Assembly (NCBI RefSeq): GCF_014529535.1
Contig: NW_023503409.1
Coordinates: 10,416,390-10,480,389, forward strand
From: Bradysia coprophila
Taxonomy: Eukaryota > Arthropoda > Insecta > Diptera > Sciaridae
Reading direction: 5' to 3'
Length of the DNA stretch: 64,000 nt
A program made the position numbers and the translations under genes. The notes beneath the pieces are model-generated. The model saw nothing but the letters and a program-made list of their open reading frames with translations. It had not been told where the DNA came from and ran no database searches. Within the stretch, counting starts at the first letter, position 1; each line of letters starts with the position of its first letter. Of this stretch, positions 26,772-38,500 are shown in pieces.

Positions 26772-29700
26772 GATGATTATTCAATAGATTCTAGCGAAGG
26801 TGATTTGTAATTTGTAATAGGGAGAAAAACAAAAAAAAAACGACGAATGAATTAACACAAAACAATACGACAACTAGACAAAAAAATGGTTAGAATCGAT
26901 GATTAAAAACAAGGAGAGAAAAGTTTAAAATTGAGAATGGAGCTAGAGATAGCGGGTGAGAGAGAAAATTATGGAAAGAAAATCTTAGCGAGGAGTAAAA
27001 AGGCAATGCTATTAAAAATAACAAATTTGATATTGTTGTTGTAGGATTTAATAAACAAAACAAAAAAAAAATCTCTTGAATGTCATTATGTACTAATTCA
27101 CACATTTATGTACAATCATCCATCATAAAAAAAAAATGGAGAAGCGCGAATACTTTGTTATTTGAAGTATGTAAAACAATTTTCTAACATTAAAAAAAAG
27201 GAAACAAAAAAAAATATTGAATAATTTACTCAGATGTCATAACACTTTTGCTAGCAACAATATAAATTTGTTATGAAAATCTATATTTTAAGTAAAACAG
27301 AAAATTTATTCTATAGAAATTGTGTAGATAAAATGCTATACTAAAATATTATTGATTGATATAAAAGGCAGCAACTGAAGGCAACAAACGAATAAATTAT
27401 AAATGAAAAGAAAAAAGATTTTTTTTTTGAAACTTTGGCGGCTTTTTACAAATTTTTATTTTTTTAAGATTACGGCTCGAAATCCCTTTTTTGTTTCGAC
27501 TAAAAAATGTTTTGTTTTTGGTTGTTTGATTCTAAAGCCATTATTTGATTGGATTGTGAGATTTTCTTTTGTTTCTTACTTCCGGTTTTAGTTTAAAAAT
27601 TTTATAGAAAATTTATCGTCAGTCGATCGGTTTGCATTTACATTTTGTCCAGTTTTTATTTCTCGTTAGAATTTTATTTACTTTAAGCAATAATTTATGT
27701 GTAAAAGAGAGCGCTGAAACAAAGCTAAAATCAAATTAATTTAAATCTCAATGTGTGGTCATTGGTCATCTAAATCAATTTATTTTTCGTTAGAAAGAGA
27801 AAAGATTAAAAATTTTTATTTTTTTCTTAAATTTAGAAATTAAAAGCCACGCAACGCCATTTTAAGTTATTAATTTTGATCGAAATGACAGAATTTCTTG
27901 ACTCACAAATCCGATACAAAAAACAAATTAATTTCAAAATTAAATAAATTTTTAACAATTTCGCAGTGGATTAATTCCAACGATCGTAAAATCGCATTTA
28001 AAAGAAAAAAACAGAATTTCTGTTTTTACGATGCTTTAATGACTTCGCATTAAACGGCAGTTATCTACTAAGAATTATATGGACAAAAAAGCGATGAGGA
28101 TGCACGAAGAGCTTTCATTACTTTTTTTTTAACACACGGTGTTAGGAACAAATTGATAATCAAAAAAAAAACTAAGAAAAAAATTGAATTTTTAGGTGTT
28201 ATCGCTAGTCGTGAACTGAATTGACATTTTAACTTTAAATGTTTCATTCAGAATGGATGTTAGAATACAAAAAGAGGATACAATTTTGCGCTCTACTTTT
28301 TTTTTAAACATATCGTCAGCCAAGCCATCGATGAAATTGTTCCGATCAGAATTTCTGAATTCAACCAGTCGACCATTCAAATGCCCAGTTTCGGTGTATA
28401 TCAAAAATAAAAAATCTTTCCAGCCACCGTCAAAGTTAAATTAGCGATGAAAGTGACTCATTGGTGGCGAAAAAACGTCCTCTGTTAGGTGAATGCAATT
28501 ATATTACATTCAAAGACTGATCATGACACACTAATTTCGACTGTACAAAATTAAACCAACCAGTTTTTATGACCAGTTTCCGGATCTAATTATTATTCCA
28601 TTAATGTACCGAATAACAAAACAAAAAATCCTTTCAAACATTTGGACACTCTTCTTTTCTGTTCAGATTAAATTCGAATAGATTAGGCAGTTTAATCGAT
28701 GGTTTGTTTGCAATATTGAATGGGAGCTTCATTCCATTTTCTTTCTTTTCTTATTTCACCAAATCCGGTAATAAAAGAAAACATCAACAGCCTACCATAC
28801 GTCATAGTTATTATATTGCAATAATTGAAATGCATTTAACGTTATCTTAGTGGTGAACATCAGACCGGTTATTTTTTCTAGAATTTTTAATCATTAAATT
28901 CGTGTCCTTCGTTCAAGAGTTTTATTTTTATAAAATTAATTGACCTGCTTGCTGGTCGAAAGTTGTTCTTTTCATCGAATTTTTGTGAACTTTCGTCGCC
29001 CACAGCATGTAAAATCCATTACAAACTCGGTATAAAAAGTTGAAAAGTCATGTTTTCGTGTTTTTATTGACCTCGGCTTCGCCTCGGATCAACAAAATTC
29101 ACATCAGGACTCAACTTTTCAACTTTTTATGTCTTGTCATCTAAATAACTATTTCTTTCCACTGAAAATCGAATATTAGTTTACGTTTTAATTGAGAAAA
29201 TAACAGCGCCTAGGACGAGCGGGGGGCGCGCGACATTCTTTTTAGTTAGAAGAATGAACGAAATAACTTTTTTTTTTTCATTTTTTATTAAAACTTTTCG
29301 TTTTGCTGTTGTCAGTAAATGGTTGACGTAAAGAATTTAGTCATGGGACACATAAATACGCCTCATAAATGCACATAATAATATCCTCCAGAACATAAAT
29401 TTGCTTGTTGATTCAGAAGGAAAAAACAAATTTGGTGCAACTTGGTATCAAATTGTGGTGAAACCTTAAATGAAAATCCTCTTGACGAACATATAGAAAT
29501 TTAAATTTAAAAACAAAGAAAATGAAAAAAAAAACTAAAACTAAAAGCCGAACACATAATGTAATTACATTTCTAAGAAAAAAATACAGAGAAAATTTAA
29601 TACAAAAAAAAGAAGGAGAAGAAGTCGCGTAAAGTAAATATTTAAATATTTTAGAGTATAAAAAGAGCATAATTATTACTTTTCATTCATATAAAAAACA

Positions 29701-30027
29701 AATGATTAAAAAAAGATTAAAAATTATAAAAAAATCTAAATATTAAAAAGGAAAAAACCAGAAAAGCAGAAAAAATAATTTAATAAAAAAAAGGTTAGAG
29801 ATAAAAAGTAAAAACAAAAGTTAAAAAAAAAATTGTGGAAGCAAATAAGAATCTAGATATTATGTAGTCGAAATTATGAAAATCATCATTATAAGAGCAG
29901 ATTGTATGAGAATTAAACACAAAACGTGCATGATAAAAACAAAAACAAAAAAAAACAATGAAAACACACAAAAAAAAAATCTTATAAAAAAACAGTTGTA
30001 ATTGTAATAAGGGAACTTGTAAATAAA
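26772..30027 (+). other. Sdc: Probable long 3' UTR of syndecan
   Basis: More than 3 kb of very AT-rich sequence without coding signal follows the syndecan stop. AATAAA occurs at 27,391-27,396 and at 30,022-30,027; the second is followed by a GT-rich stretch, so short and long 3' ends are both plausible. A palindrome with the CCTCGGCTTCGCCTCGG apex sits at about 29,030-29,130. The UTR status is inferred. Confidence 0.45.
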
Positions 30028-30241
30028 TACTCTAATTACAGTGTACTCGAGTTGTGTTTCTCTTTACTTCCCATCGAGGGATTTTTGATTTTTCACTTCA
30101 ATGATCTATTGAAATTGAGATATAGACGGATATAGACTCAATAAACCAATTTATTCAACGTATACTACATGTCTGAAACATAAATAGTTTCACAAATTGT
30201 GTATTTACTGAGCGTCATAGACCTGAAAATCACAACCCATC

Positions 30242-31260
30242 TAGAGGTGTGCGCCGGTCAAAAATTCTCGGCGGCGGCTAGTTGAGTGTAGAGGTGTCGG
30301 CGGCGGCGCGCTGAAAACGATATTTCTCGGCGGCTCGGCTCAGCCGCGCCGCGCCGATATATTTTGAATAATTTGAAAAAAAAAACTAAAAATTCATAGA
30401 ATAGTCAATTGACTAATTTTGTGGATCGCCCCAGAACTTTAAAAAGTTTAGTTTAATTTACAATCCAATCAACGTTATTCATTCCACATACGATTTACAC
30501 GTTATAATACATACGTAAATGTCATAAAGTTGGAAATGCATGTGGAATGAATAGCGCCGTTTGGATTGTAATAGTTACTTCTTATAATTCCGAGACTGTC
30601 CTATGACTAGTGACTCACTAGCGAGTAAAAAAAACTCTTCTTGAAATGCAAGGTGAGGTAAGACTCGACTAAAATTTCTTTTTAAAAAATAAAAATTCAA
30701 CACAAGATATTTGTAATATGACATTAAGGCAGATTGCGATTTTTATTTAATTTAATTTAATTTAGTTTTAAGTTGACGTAAAACGAGAAAATTATAAGGA
30801 ATTTTTCCATACAAATTGTATTGTCAATCGACTTATAAATCGAATGTTTTACGTCAAATTATAAAAATAAGTAAAAATCGCAATTTTCTTATCATTCCAC
30901 GCGCTTTCTCAGAAGGAAGTTTACGTTAAACATACATGATGTTTTACAGCACTCATCGAACCGTTTTATATCGATGAAATATTCCATATACCTAAACAAT
31001 AATAGAAATTATGCTTTTAAAAGACATTACGTGTTAAGATTTGCGATTGCTTCCATTCAATGAAACGCTAAGCTCCATCGGAGAAATTGAAAATCGTGAT
31101 ATTTAGTTGAATGAGGCCCTAAACTTATTTTGTTGTCCAGCCGATGAAAACAGTTGGCGGCTGGCGGCGGCTGATGTCATATTTTAGTATCGGCGGCGGC
31201 GCTCGGCTGAGTACCTCCAGCCGGCGGCGCGCCGGCTGAACTCGGCGGCGCACACCTCTA
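30242..31260. mobile_element. Non-autonomous hAT-like element, 1,019 bp, perfect 8-bp target duplication
   Basis: Both ends read TAGAGGTGTGCGCCG (exact 15-bp inverted repeats). AACCCATC flanks both sides exactly (30,234-30,241 and 31,261-31,268). Subterminal regions carry GGCGGC arrays that stand out as GC islands in an AT-rich genome. Inner fold-backs at about 30,458-30,571 and 30,734-30,882 look like nested MITEs. No transposase frame is present. The 8-bp duplication and the TAGAGGTG terminus are hAT hallmarks. Confidence 0.9.
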
Positions 31261-31327
31261 AACCCATCCACCCGAAATTTGGGTCCCAAATCCGTAATCA
31301 GTCAAAAATCTCTGAAATCCTTTTGTC

Positions 31328-31940
31328 ATCCATCTGACATCATCGAATAAAGACAAAAATACTAAAAACATCAGACCAGTCGTATGGCATTGCTGAGATT
31401 CACGTGTAATTTATGCTTGCAGCGTGAAAGCAATTAAGAGAGTGAGTTTAGCAGCATTCAACGAATGCACCAATTTCAGTGATTTTTACTCGAAATACAC
31501 GGAAACTAGTTGCATTGGATAAGACTGATAATTATAATTGAAGGGTTATTTCGTGAGAAGATAACAAATGAATAGTTAAATGCATAAGTAGCGAATTATA
31601 AGAAAAATGAAATTTCAAAAAAAAAACTTCTACTAACATCGACAGCCTATTTGAAACCAATGAAAGTAGATAAGTAGGTATGGCCAGTCCATACAAGTCG
31701 GAGCACATACGGATTTGCATGTGGCGCCACTAGAAATGAGTTCGTTTGGGGTGGCGCCATGCAAATCCGTATTTGCTCCGGCTAGAACAAAATTTGAACG
31801 TTTGGCCAAACCTATCTATTTACTTTCATTGTTTGAAACTGAGCTAAATCAATGAAATTTCATTTTTCTTATACTTCGTTAATATGAGGTGTTTCGTTTC
31901 CCTATTTAACTAATTCATAACAAGAATGTCTGTATAGGTA
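31328..31940. repeat. Direct repeat copy 1 flanking the PAL gene
   Basis: Shares long diverged blocks with 37,558-38,045, for example GTGAAAGCAATTAAGAGAGT, GGTTATTTCGT and GCGAATTATAAGAAAAATGA. This copy is interrupted by the MITE at 31,658-31,831; the other copy shows the uninterrupted site. Confidence 0.8.
31658..31831. mobile_element. 174-bp MITE (family A) with 8-bp target duplication and a paralogous empty site
   Basis: Ends are CAATGAAAGTAGATA and its near inverse. TTTGAAAC flanks both sides exactly (31,650-31,657 and 31,832-31,839). The paralogous copy near 37,940 reads CCTATTTGAAACGGAGCTGA with a single TTTGAAAC, an empty site that independently confirms the insertion. Same family as 6463-6666. 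Confidence 0.95.
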
Positions 31941-32521
31941 CTGTCTACAGCCAAACGGAACAGTTATGAAAAATTTATAAATAATGTACAATGTTCACAT
32001 AAAAGAACATATTTTACATGCTTATGAACAGATAGAAATCAGTGGATGACCGATTCGCTCTCATTTCTGCCTCACAGCAAAACTGAACATATTTGTAAAT
32101 CCATATCACGCAGTTATCAAAAGTGAACGAACTGCGAGAAATTCAAAAATGTCATTCCACTGTCAATATACCCACAAGAGTGGTGTTTCAGTTCAGTGAG
32201 GTCTTCAGAGCTATAAGTTGAAAAATAAGACGATGAACGCGTTGAACTGAGACTATCTTTCGTTTCGCATTTTTTATAAACAATCAATTAAAACAGATAA
32301 TGTTGACAATTAACGCATAAATGACTCATTTAAATTCAATTTGACCGTTACGTTTACAGTGAATTAAGTAAGGCTTAAACAGTGGTGTCCAATAGGTTTA
32401 CGTTTTTTTAAAAAAAGAAGAAAACTACCCGAGACCAAGAGTGGCGGTAGAATAGATATAATTTATTGAAACCGAATCAAGTTTCGTTACAACAATTTAT
32501 TGTTTTTTTATTGTAAATAAA

Positions 32522-35500
32522 ATGTCTTCCTCGGACCTAATCAATTGGCTGGTTGTAATAGTTTCGGTAAACATTTGCAGCACACTATCGCAACAAGTAA
32601 GTAGACGGGAAAAGTAAATCGCCAACATATGTTAACAAGAGTTCCACTGTTTTTTCTGGCGATTTTCAGTTATCGATTTTCTTGTTCGTAATATGATAAC
32701 AGGTGGCATGCGTTTTTGTCGTTGTTTTGTTTGTTTACTCCAGTTAATGTAAACATTTCGACTATAATAAATTCGTCGCCACGTATCCGCAGATCGAACA
32801 AATTTTTTTTGTTGTAATTTTGCCTATCTGTCTGACTGGTCTGCATGCCAATGTCATGTACTTTGGTTACATTGAGATCTGTCGACCATGATATTCTTTG
32901 CTAATTCTTTGCTCAGAATAATTGGATATGTCACAGACTACTGAATCGAATCAGGTATACGTTCGATTCCGACCATAAAATTTTCGAATTCACTTCGATA
33001 GAAGATAGGCAAAAATGATGTCACGTTCAACGAGCAAAAAATTGAAAAATCGAAACACTTTGCCAAAGCGGACCAGTCAAATATACGACAAAGAAAAATC
33101 TCTTATCATTCGAAAAATGTATTTGAAAATGCCGTTTCAAGGCGATACCGACAATTCCGAAACATTTTCATAAAGAAGTTCACTTCAGCCTTCCTTTCTG
33201 TGTGTGTGACAAAATTATTTTAATTACCAGTAATGATGATATGCAAATGAATTTTCGACAGGTGAAATTGTACTCATATTGCCACTTGTCATGTAATGCC
33301 ATACAATCCCATTAACACATTGGGTAATTAGCAATTATGACATCCGGAGTGTGTCGGAAATGTAACGAGCTGTATGACTTCCCAGCACAGAGCTTACACA
33401 TATCAAATAGTCAGTCAATTGATATCTGCAATCAATTACCGATTTACTCGAGTGCCGTTATCTCATAACACTTACTGATAGCCTACAAGTACCTAACTGT
33501 TAATAATAGAATCAAATTAACGTTAACATCATTTGAAGTGAATTTATTCTGATAAAAATTGTGAGAAGAAAGTTTGGCTTGCATAAACAACTGTAGCATC
33601 CCTTGAAACTACGGTACAGAGCTGTTTATCAGAACTAATTGTTGACTTCCTTTATAGGTGACAAGCGTATCACGATAGAATCATTAAATCTGCTACTTCC
33701 TTTGTTGAACGTATCACATAGTGTTTGCCACAAAATCTCTTACTGCATTGGTATCAACTTATATTGAAACACACTGACCAGAGCTTATCCTTTATTTTTG
33801 TCTTAGTCGTTACTAACAATAGGCTATCCGTTTCTTAGACCATGTCTCTTAAGTCCAAGCATGTACCTATTGCGGTCTGAATTCGTTTCGCTAACGAGAA
33901 ACTGTGAATTGATTCCTTTTTTGCAGATATACAATCCAACAAATGATCTTCCCGTTCGATATCTGCCTACAAATGACGAAGAATTGTCTAGGTTTGACCC
34001 GAAAATTCTGGACATGGGAGATCGTAAGCAATGGCGTAATTTACCACAGTCACAGCCCATTGATGTGAAACAAGAAATAGAAAAATTGAATACAAGTAAG
34101 CAACGCACATTTCGTTCGATAGCTTTTTCTTCGCTTCCATCACATTTGTGTAGTGCGAATTAAGTAATACATTAAGTAGTGACGGCTTACGCAATAGGGC
34201 GTATCGAATTTTGAGAATTTTAAGGGTCGCGATAGCCTGTGTGCGGAAAACGTAGATCATTGAAAACTAAGTCCAGGCATATGGTTGATGGATCCGAAGG
34301 TGCCCGGGAAGAAGTCCCACCGGACGACTTTAACTTTCAAATGGTCATAACTCAGAAAGTTGAGAGTATTTTTGAAAACAATGTTCTAGCAGGATGTAGA
34401 GCGTTAAAAACTCTACAAAACTGCCAAAGAAACCGATGGTCCAAAAGGTGTGTCTGTCGAGGTTTTCTAACATCGAAAGTTCGACATTTTGGTTTTTGAC
34501 TTTTATTTCCTGAGAGACAAATTATTAAGTTTAGCTTTTGGCATGAGGTTGTAGAGGAGGTCGAGTACTACCAGTACACTAGGCATTGTCCCGGTCGGCG
34601 ATCCATCCGAAAGTGGTTTCGGATGGATCGCCGACCGGGACAATGCCTAGTGTACTGGTAGTACTCGACCTCCTCTACAACCTCATGCCAAAAGCTAAAC
34701 TTAATAATTTGTCTCTCAGGAAATAAAAGTCAAAAACCAAAATGTCGAACTTTCGATGTTAGAAAACCTCGACAGACACACCTTTTGGACCATCGGTTTC
34801 TTTGGCAGTTTTGTAGAGTTTTTAACGCTCTACATCCTGCTAGAACATTGTTTTCAGAAATACTCTCAACTTTCTGAGTTATGACCATTTGAAAGTTAAA
34901 GTCGTCCGGGGGGACTTCTTCCCGGGCACCTTCGGATCCATCAACCATATGCCTTATGGAATTAGTTTTCAATGATCTACGTTTTCCGCACACAGGCTAT
35001 CGCGGCCCTTAAAATTCTCAAAATTCAATACGCCCTATTACGCAGAGATTTCATTGACCTCTGTCATAATGGTTCACCTTCTCGCAGCACATTTGTTACA
35101 AAGTACGTGGCCAACGCCATCCAGAAAACTCGGGACTGTCAGTCAGGTTAGCTTCGATTTAAGCGGAAACGTTGTGGTATTTCACCGTGGTGATAACGTT
35201 TGGAATTCAGAAACGTTTAGCATTAGGAATGAGTATCAAGGAGAACGAGTTCCTATCAAAGATAATACATTGATTGCGTTCAATAGGACAACGGGCAGTG
35301 TTGTCTACGAATACGGGAAGGATTTGTACGTGTAGTCGGTTGCTTCATTTGCTAAATTTTGTTATTTCATTCATTTCGTTGTTTGCTAGATTTTACATGC
35401 CACACGGCCTAACAATCGATCATGAAGGAAATGTATGGGTCACTGATGTCGCTTTACATCAGGTGATGAAATTTAACGCCAAGGGAGACATGAAGACTCC

Positions 35501-38500
35501 TGAAATAACGCTTGGCATGGCGTTCAAGCCAGGCCCCAGTAAATCTCAATTTTGCAAACCGACTGCAGTCGCTGTTTTACCGGACGGGCAATTTTTCGTA
35601 TCGGACGGGTACTGCAATTCACGGATCCTCAAATATTCGAAAGAAGGAAAACTTCTGTTCAATTGGGGACAGAATTCGTTTCAAGGGCAAGCGTTCGATG
35701 TAGCTCCGGAAAACTATTTCGCCATACCTCATGCGCTGGCATTAGTTCCCGAAATGGATTTACTGTGTGTGGCCGATCGGGAAAATGGTCGTGTTCAATG
35801 CTTTTACACGTTGAACGGTACATTCCATTCGCAGTATCATAGTCCGATAATTGGAGATCGACTGTTTAGCGTAGCCTATGCGCCCATCCAAGGCGGACAA
35901 CTGTTTGTGGTGAATGGACCAACACTGTCGCTAAAGCCTGAACATTATAACGAAGTTCGGGGCTACGTGATTGACATGAAAACCAAAAATGTGGTGGGAA
36001 AAACAGACCAACAATTTTCGAATCCTCATGACATCATAGTGTCCGCGGATGGAATGGAGGTAAATGTTATTTTGGATGATGTGTCTACTGATTCACTGGA
36101 ACTGTTTGAACCAATTTACAGGTTTATGTGGCTGAACTGAACCCAACCAAGGCGTACAAGTTTTTAAGCGTCAACTATCAGCCAGTCAATCAAAGTTCGC
36201 TGAATGCGAAGCCTGTGACGCTAGGTAGTGGTACATTCATAACATTGACCGTTGAAATCAATAAAGTTTTGTCCTCCTTACACTCACACAGACGATCCGA
36301 TGGTAATATCGGATAGCACACGCAATTTACAGAAAGCTGAGCCCGGCGCTACAGCCCTATTGGTTATATCATTAGTTGTCGTTTTCGCCCTTCTAACCAT
36401 TGGCATTGCACTGCTGATATCACGCAGACGTAAGCGAGGTAAAATTTTGAATCCCGAATTTGAATACAGTAAATTGATGTCAATTGTTAATGGCTGTGAT
36501 GAATAGGCACCGAGTCACAATTGTTAAAGTGTGAGTGGTCTGAATCGTATCGTAATGAAATGTAACTGAGCTTGGATTGTGACACATTCACGTAATTCCC
36601 GCGATGCACAATATTCATGTCGTAAAACCATTGTACCATTTCCATTATTGCCGACCGCGAACGGATGATGTAAAATAAGAACTTTTGTTGAAACGTATCG
36701 CTGAGCTGGCAGTGAGCACACGAAGCCCTTTTTTTACAATTTGCATGCAACGAATCGCAAATGAGCATCAGACCGTTGTGTCCTATTTATTTTTGTACTT
36801 TTAATTTAGACATTAGAAACTGTAAAGATCTTGGTGAAATGGAATCATGCCAACCATCTTGTCCTTCATTGCTCAACAATTTATATTTAACCTTAACGCG
36901 AGTGGGTAAATGGCGGCGAAACGATTGCTTGCAGTTTGTTGTTGTTAATTCACCATAGGATGTAATCATTTATCGATTACGACTTCAGGAATAAACGATA
37001 AGGTCCGACTAATGCGATTTTATGTAGTAAAAACCGTGTTAAAAACAAATGAAGTAAAAGATTTTAAATCAAAATCTATTGAAAATACTTTGATCAAATG
37101 AAGTAATAGATCTGATTGTAAAAGTGCTGGTATGCTCGTCGCCTGTGAAAGGCTAATACGGTTTGTACTTAAAAAGCCATAAGGCTAGAAGGATTTGAGA
37201 CAAAATCTTTTTCTTCACAATCGCGTATTCAAGTTTTTTGTTGAAATTCAAAATATTTTTTTTTTGGAACGAAATTGTGTTTGTTATCAATCGTTTTGCT
37301 TGCCAATCATGAAAACCATTTTAAGAAGGCATCTATCTCATTTTATTACATTTTCCCATCACCAATCACCACCGTCACTCCGAGCAACAGAAATTGTGAG
37401 CTTCAAATAGATTTGACTGGTGATGCGAAAATGAATTTATTTTTTAGATTTTATTATTATTTTTCGCCGAATTTTTTTATTTTTAAGTGTTTTTATGTTC
37501 GCAATAAATTTACTTTTGTCCATACAATTTTTTGGTTTTTCTTTTGTTTGTTTGATTTTTCATCCATCTACCATCATCGAATAAAAGAGGCGAAAATATT
37601 AAACACGGCAGACGGGTCATGCGTCAGTCTGGCTGAGATTCAGCTGTAATTTGTGCTTGTGGTGTGAAAGCAATTAAGAGAGTGAATTTCTTGGATGCAT
37701 TTGGAGTTCGAACAATGCACCGATTTTAGTCATTTTTACTGATACTATAGTTGCATTGGATATGACTGACAATAATAACTGAAAGGTTATTTCGTAAGAA
37801 GATACGTGTATGTCAACATTAGCGAATTATAAGAAAAATGAATTTTCATTGACTTAGTTCCATTAAAGAAAAACATTAGAGTAATTATATGGTATATGGT
37901 ATGGTTAGTCTAAGAGAAAAACTTCTACATCGTCAGCCTATTTGAAACGGAGCTGAATCAGTGAAATCTCATTTTTCATATAATTCACCAATATGTCGTG
38001 TCATGTTTCCTCATTTAACTAATTTATGATAAGAATGTCTACATTTTTGCTAAATCGTTTCTTCAATTTTCACATATTTTACATTGAATACTGTTTGTTA
38101 CTTTCCCCCTATTTGTGAATAAGGACATACAATCTACGTTACACACAAATTGGGAGTTAATGTTCATCTTAATCTGGCGATTCTTTTCCACTCGCAAAAT
38201 GGTTCTTATATCGCAGAGCCAATAGTTATTTGTGTATCTGTTTTGGACGATTGATTTTAGGCAATTGGACGAGTTTTAGCTTGAACGAAATGAGTGCCTT
38301 TTAGATGCGAAAGTGCCTAAAATCAATCGTCCAAAATGTCCAAAACAGATAATCAAAAAAAATTGTCCGAAAACCAGAGAAAAATCTCAAAACTACCTCA
38401 TTTTTGGCACCGACACACGAAATAGTGGGCTTACATATCTGTCACTTTCTGCCCGTGGGTTTACATTTTTTTCCTTTCGTCCCGCAGTAGGAAGCATATA

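Noticed and set aside
32955..32970. GTTCGATTCC box B match suggesting a tRNA gene
   Set aside because: No box A at a suitable distance and no acceptor or anticodon stem upstream.
34239..34993. Two identical ~86-codon frames, one per strand (MCGKRRSLKT...)
   Set aside because: They lie in the two arms of the hairpin, so identity is automatic; there is no domain and they are intronic.
35274..35391. Continuous frame joining two PAL exons
   Set aside because: The in-between part is a 64-nt intron (GTACGT to TTGCTAG); splicing restores the conserved KDLFYMPHGL reading.
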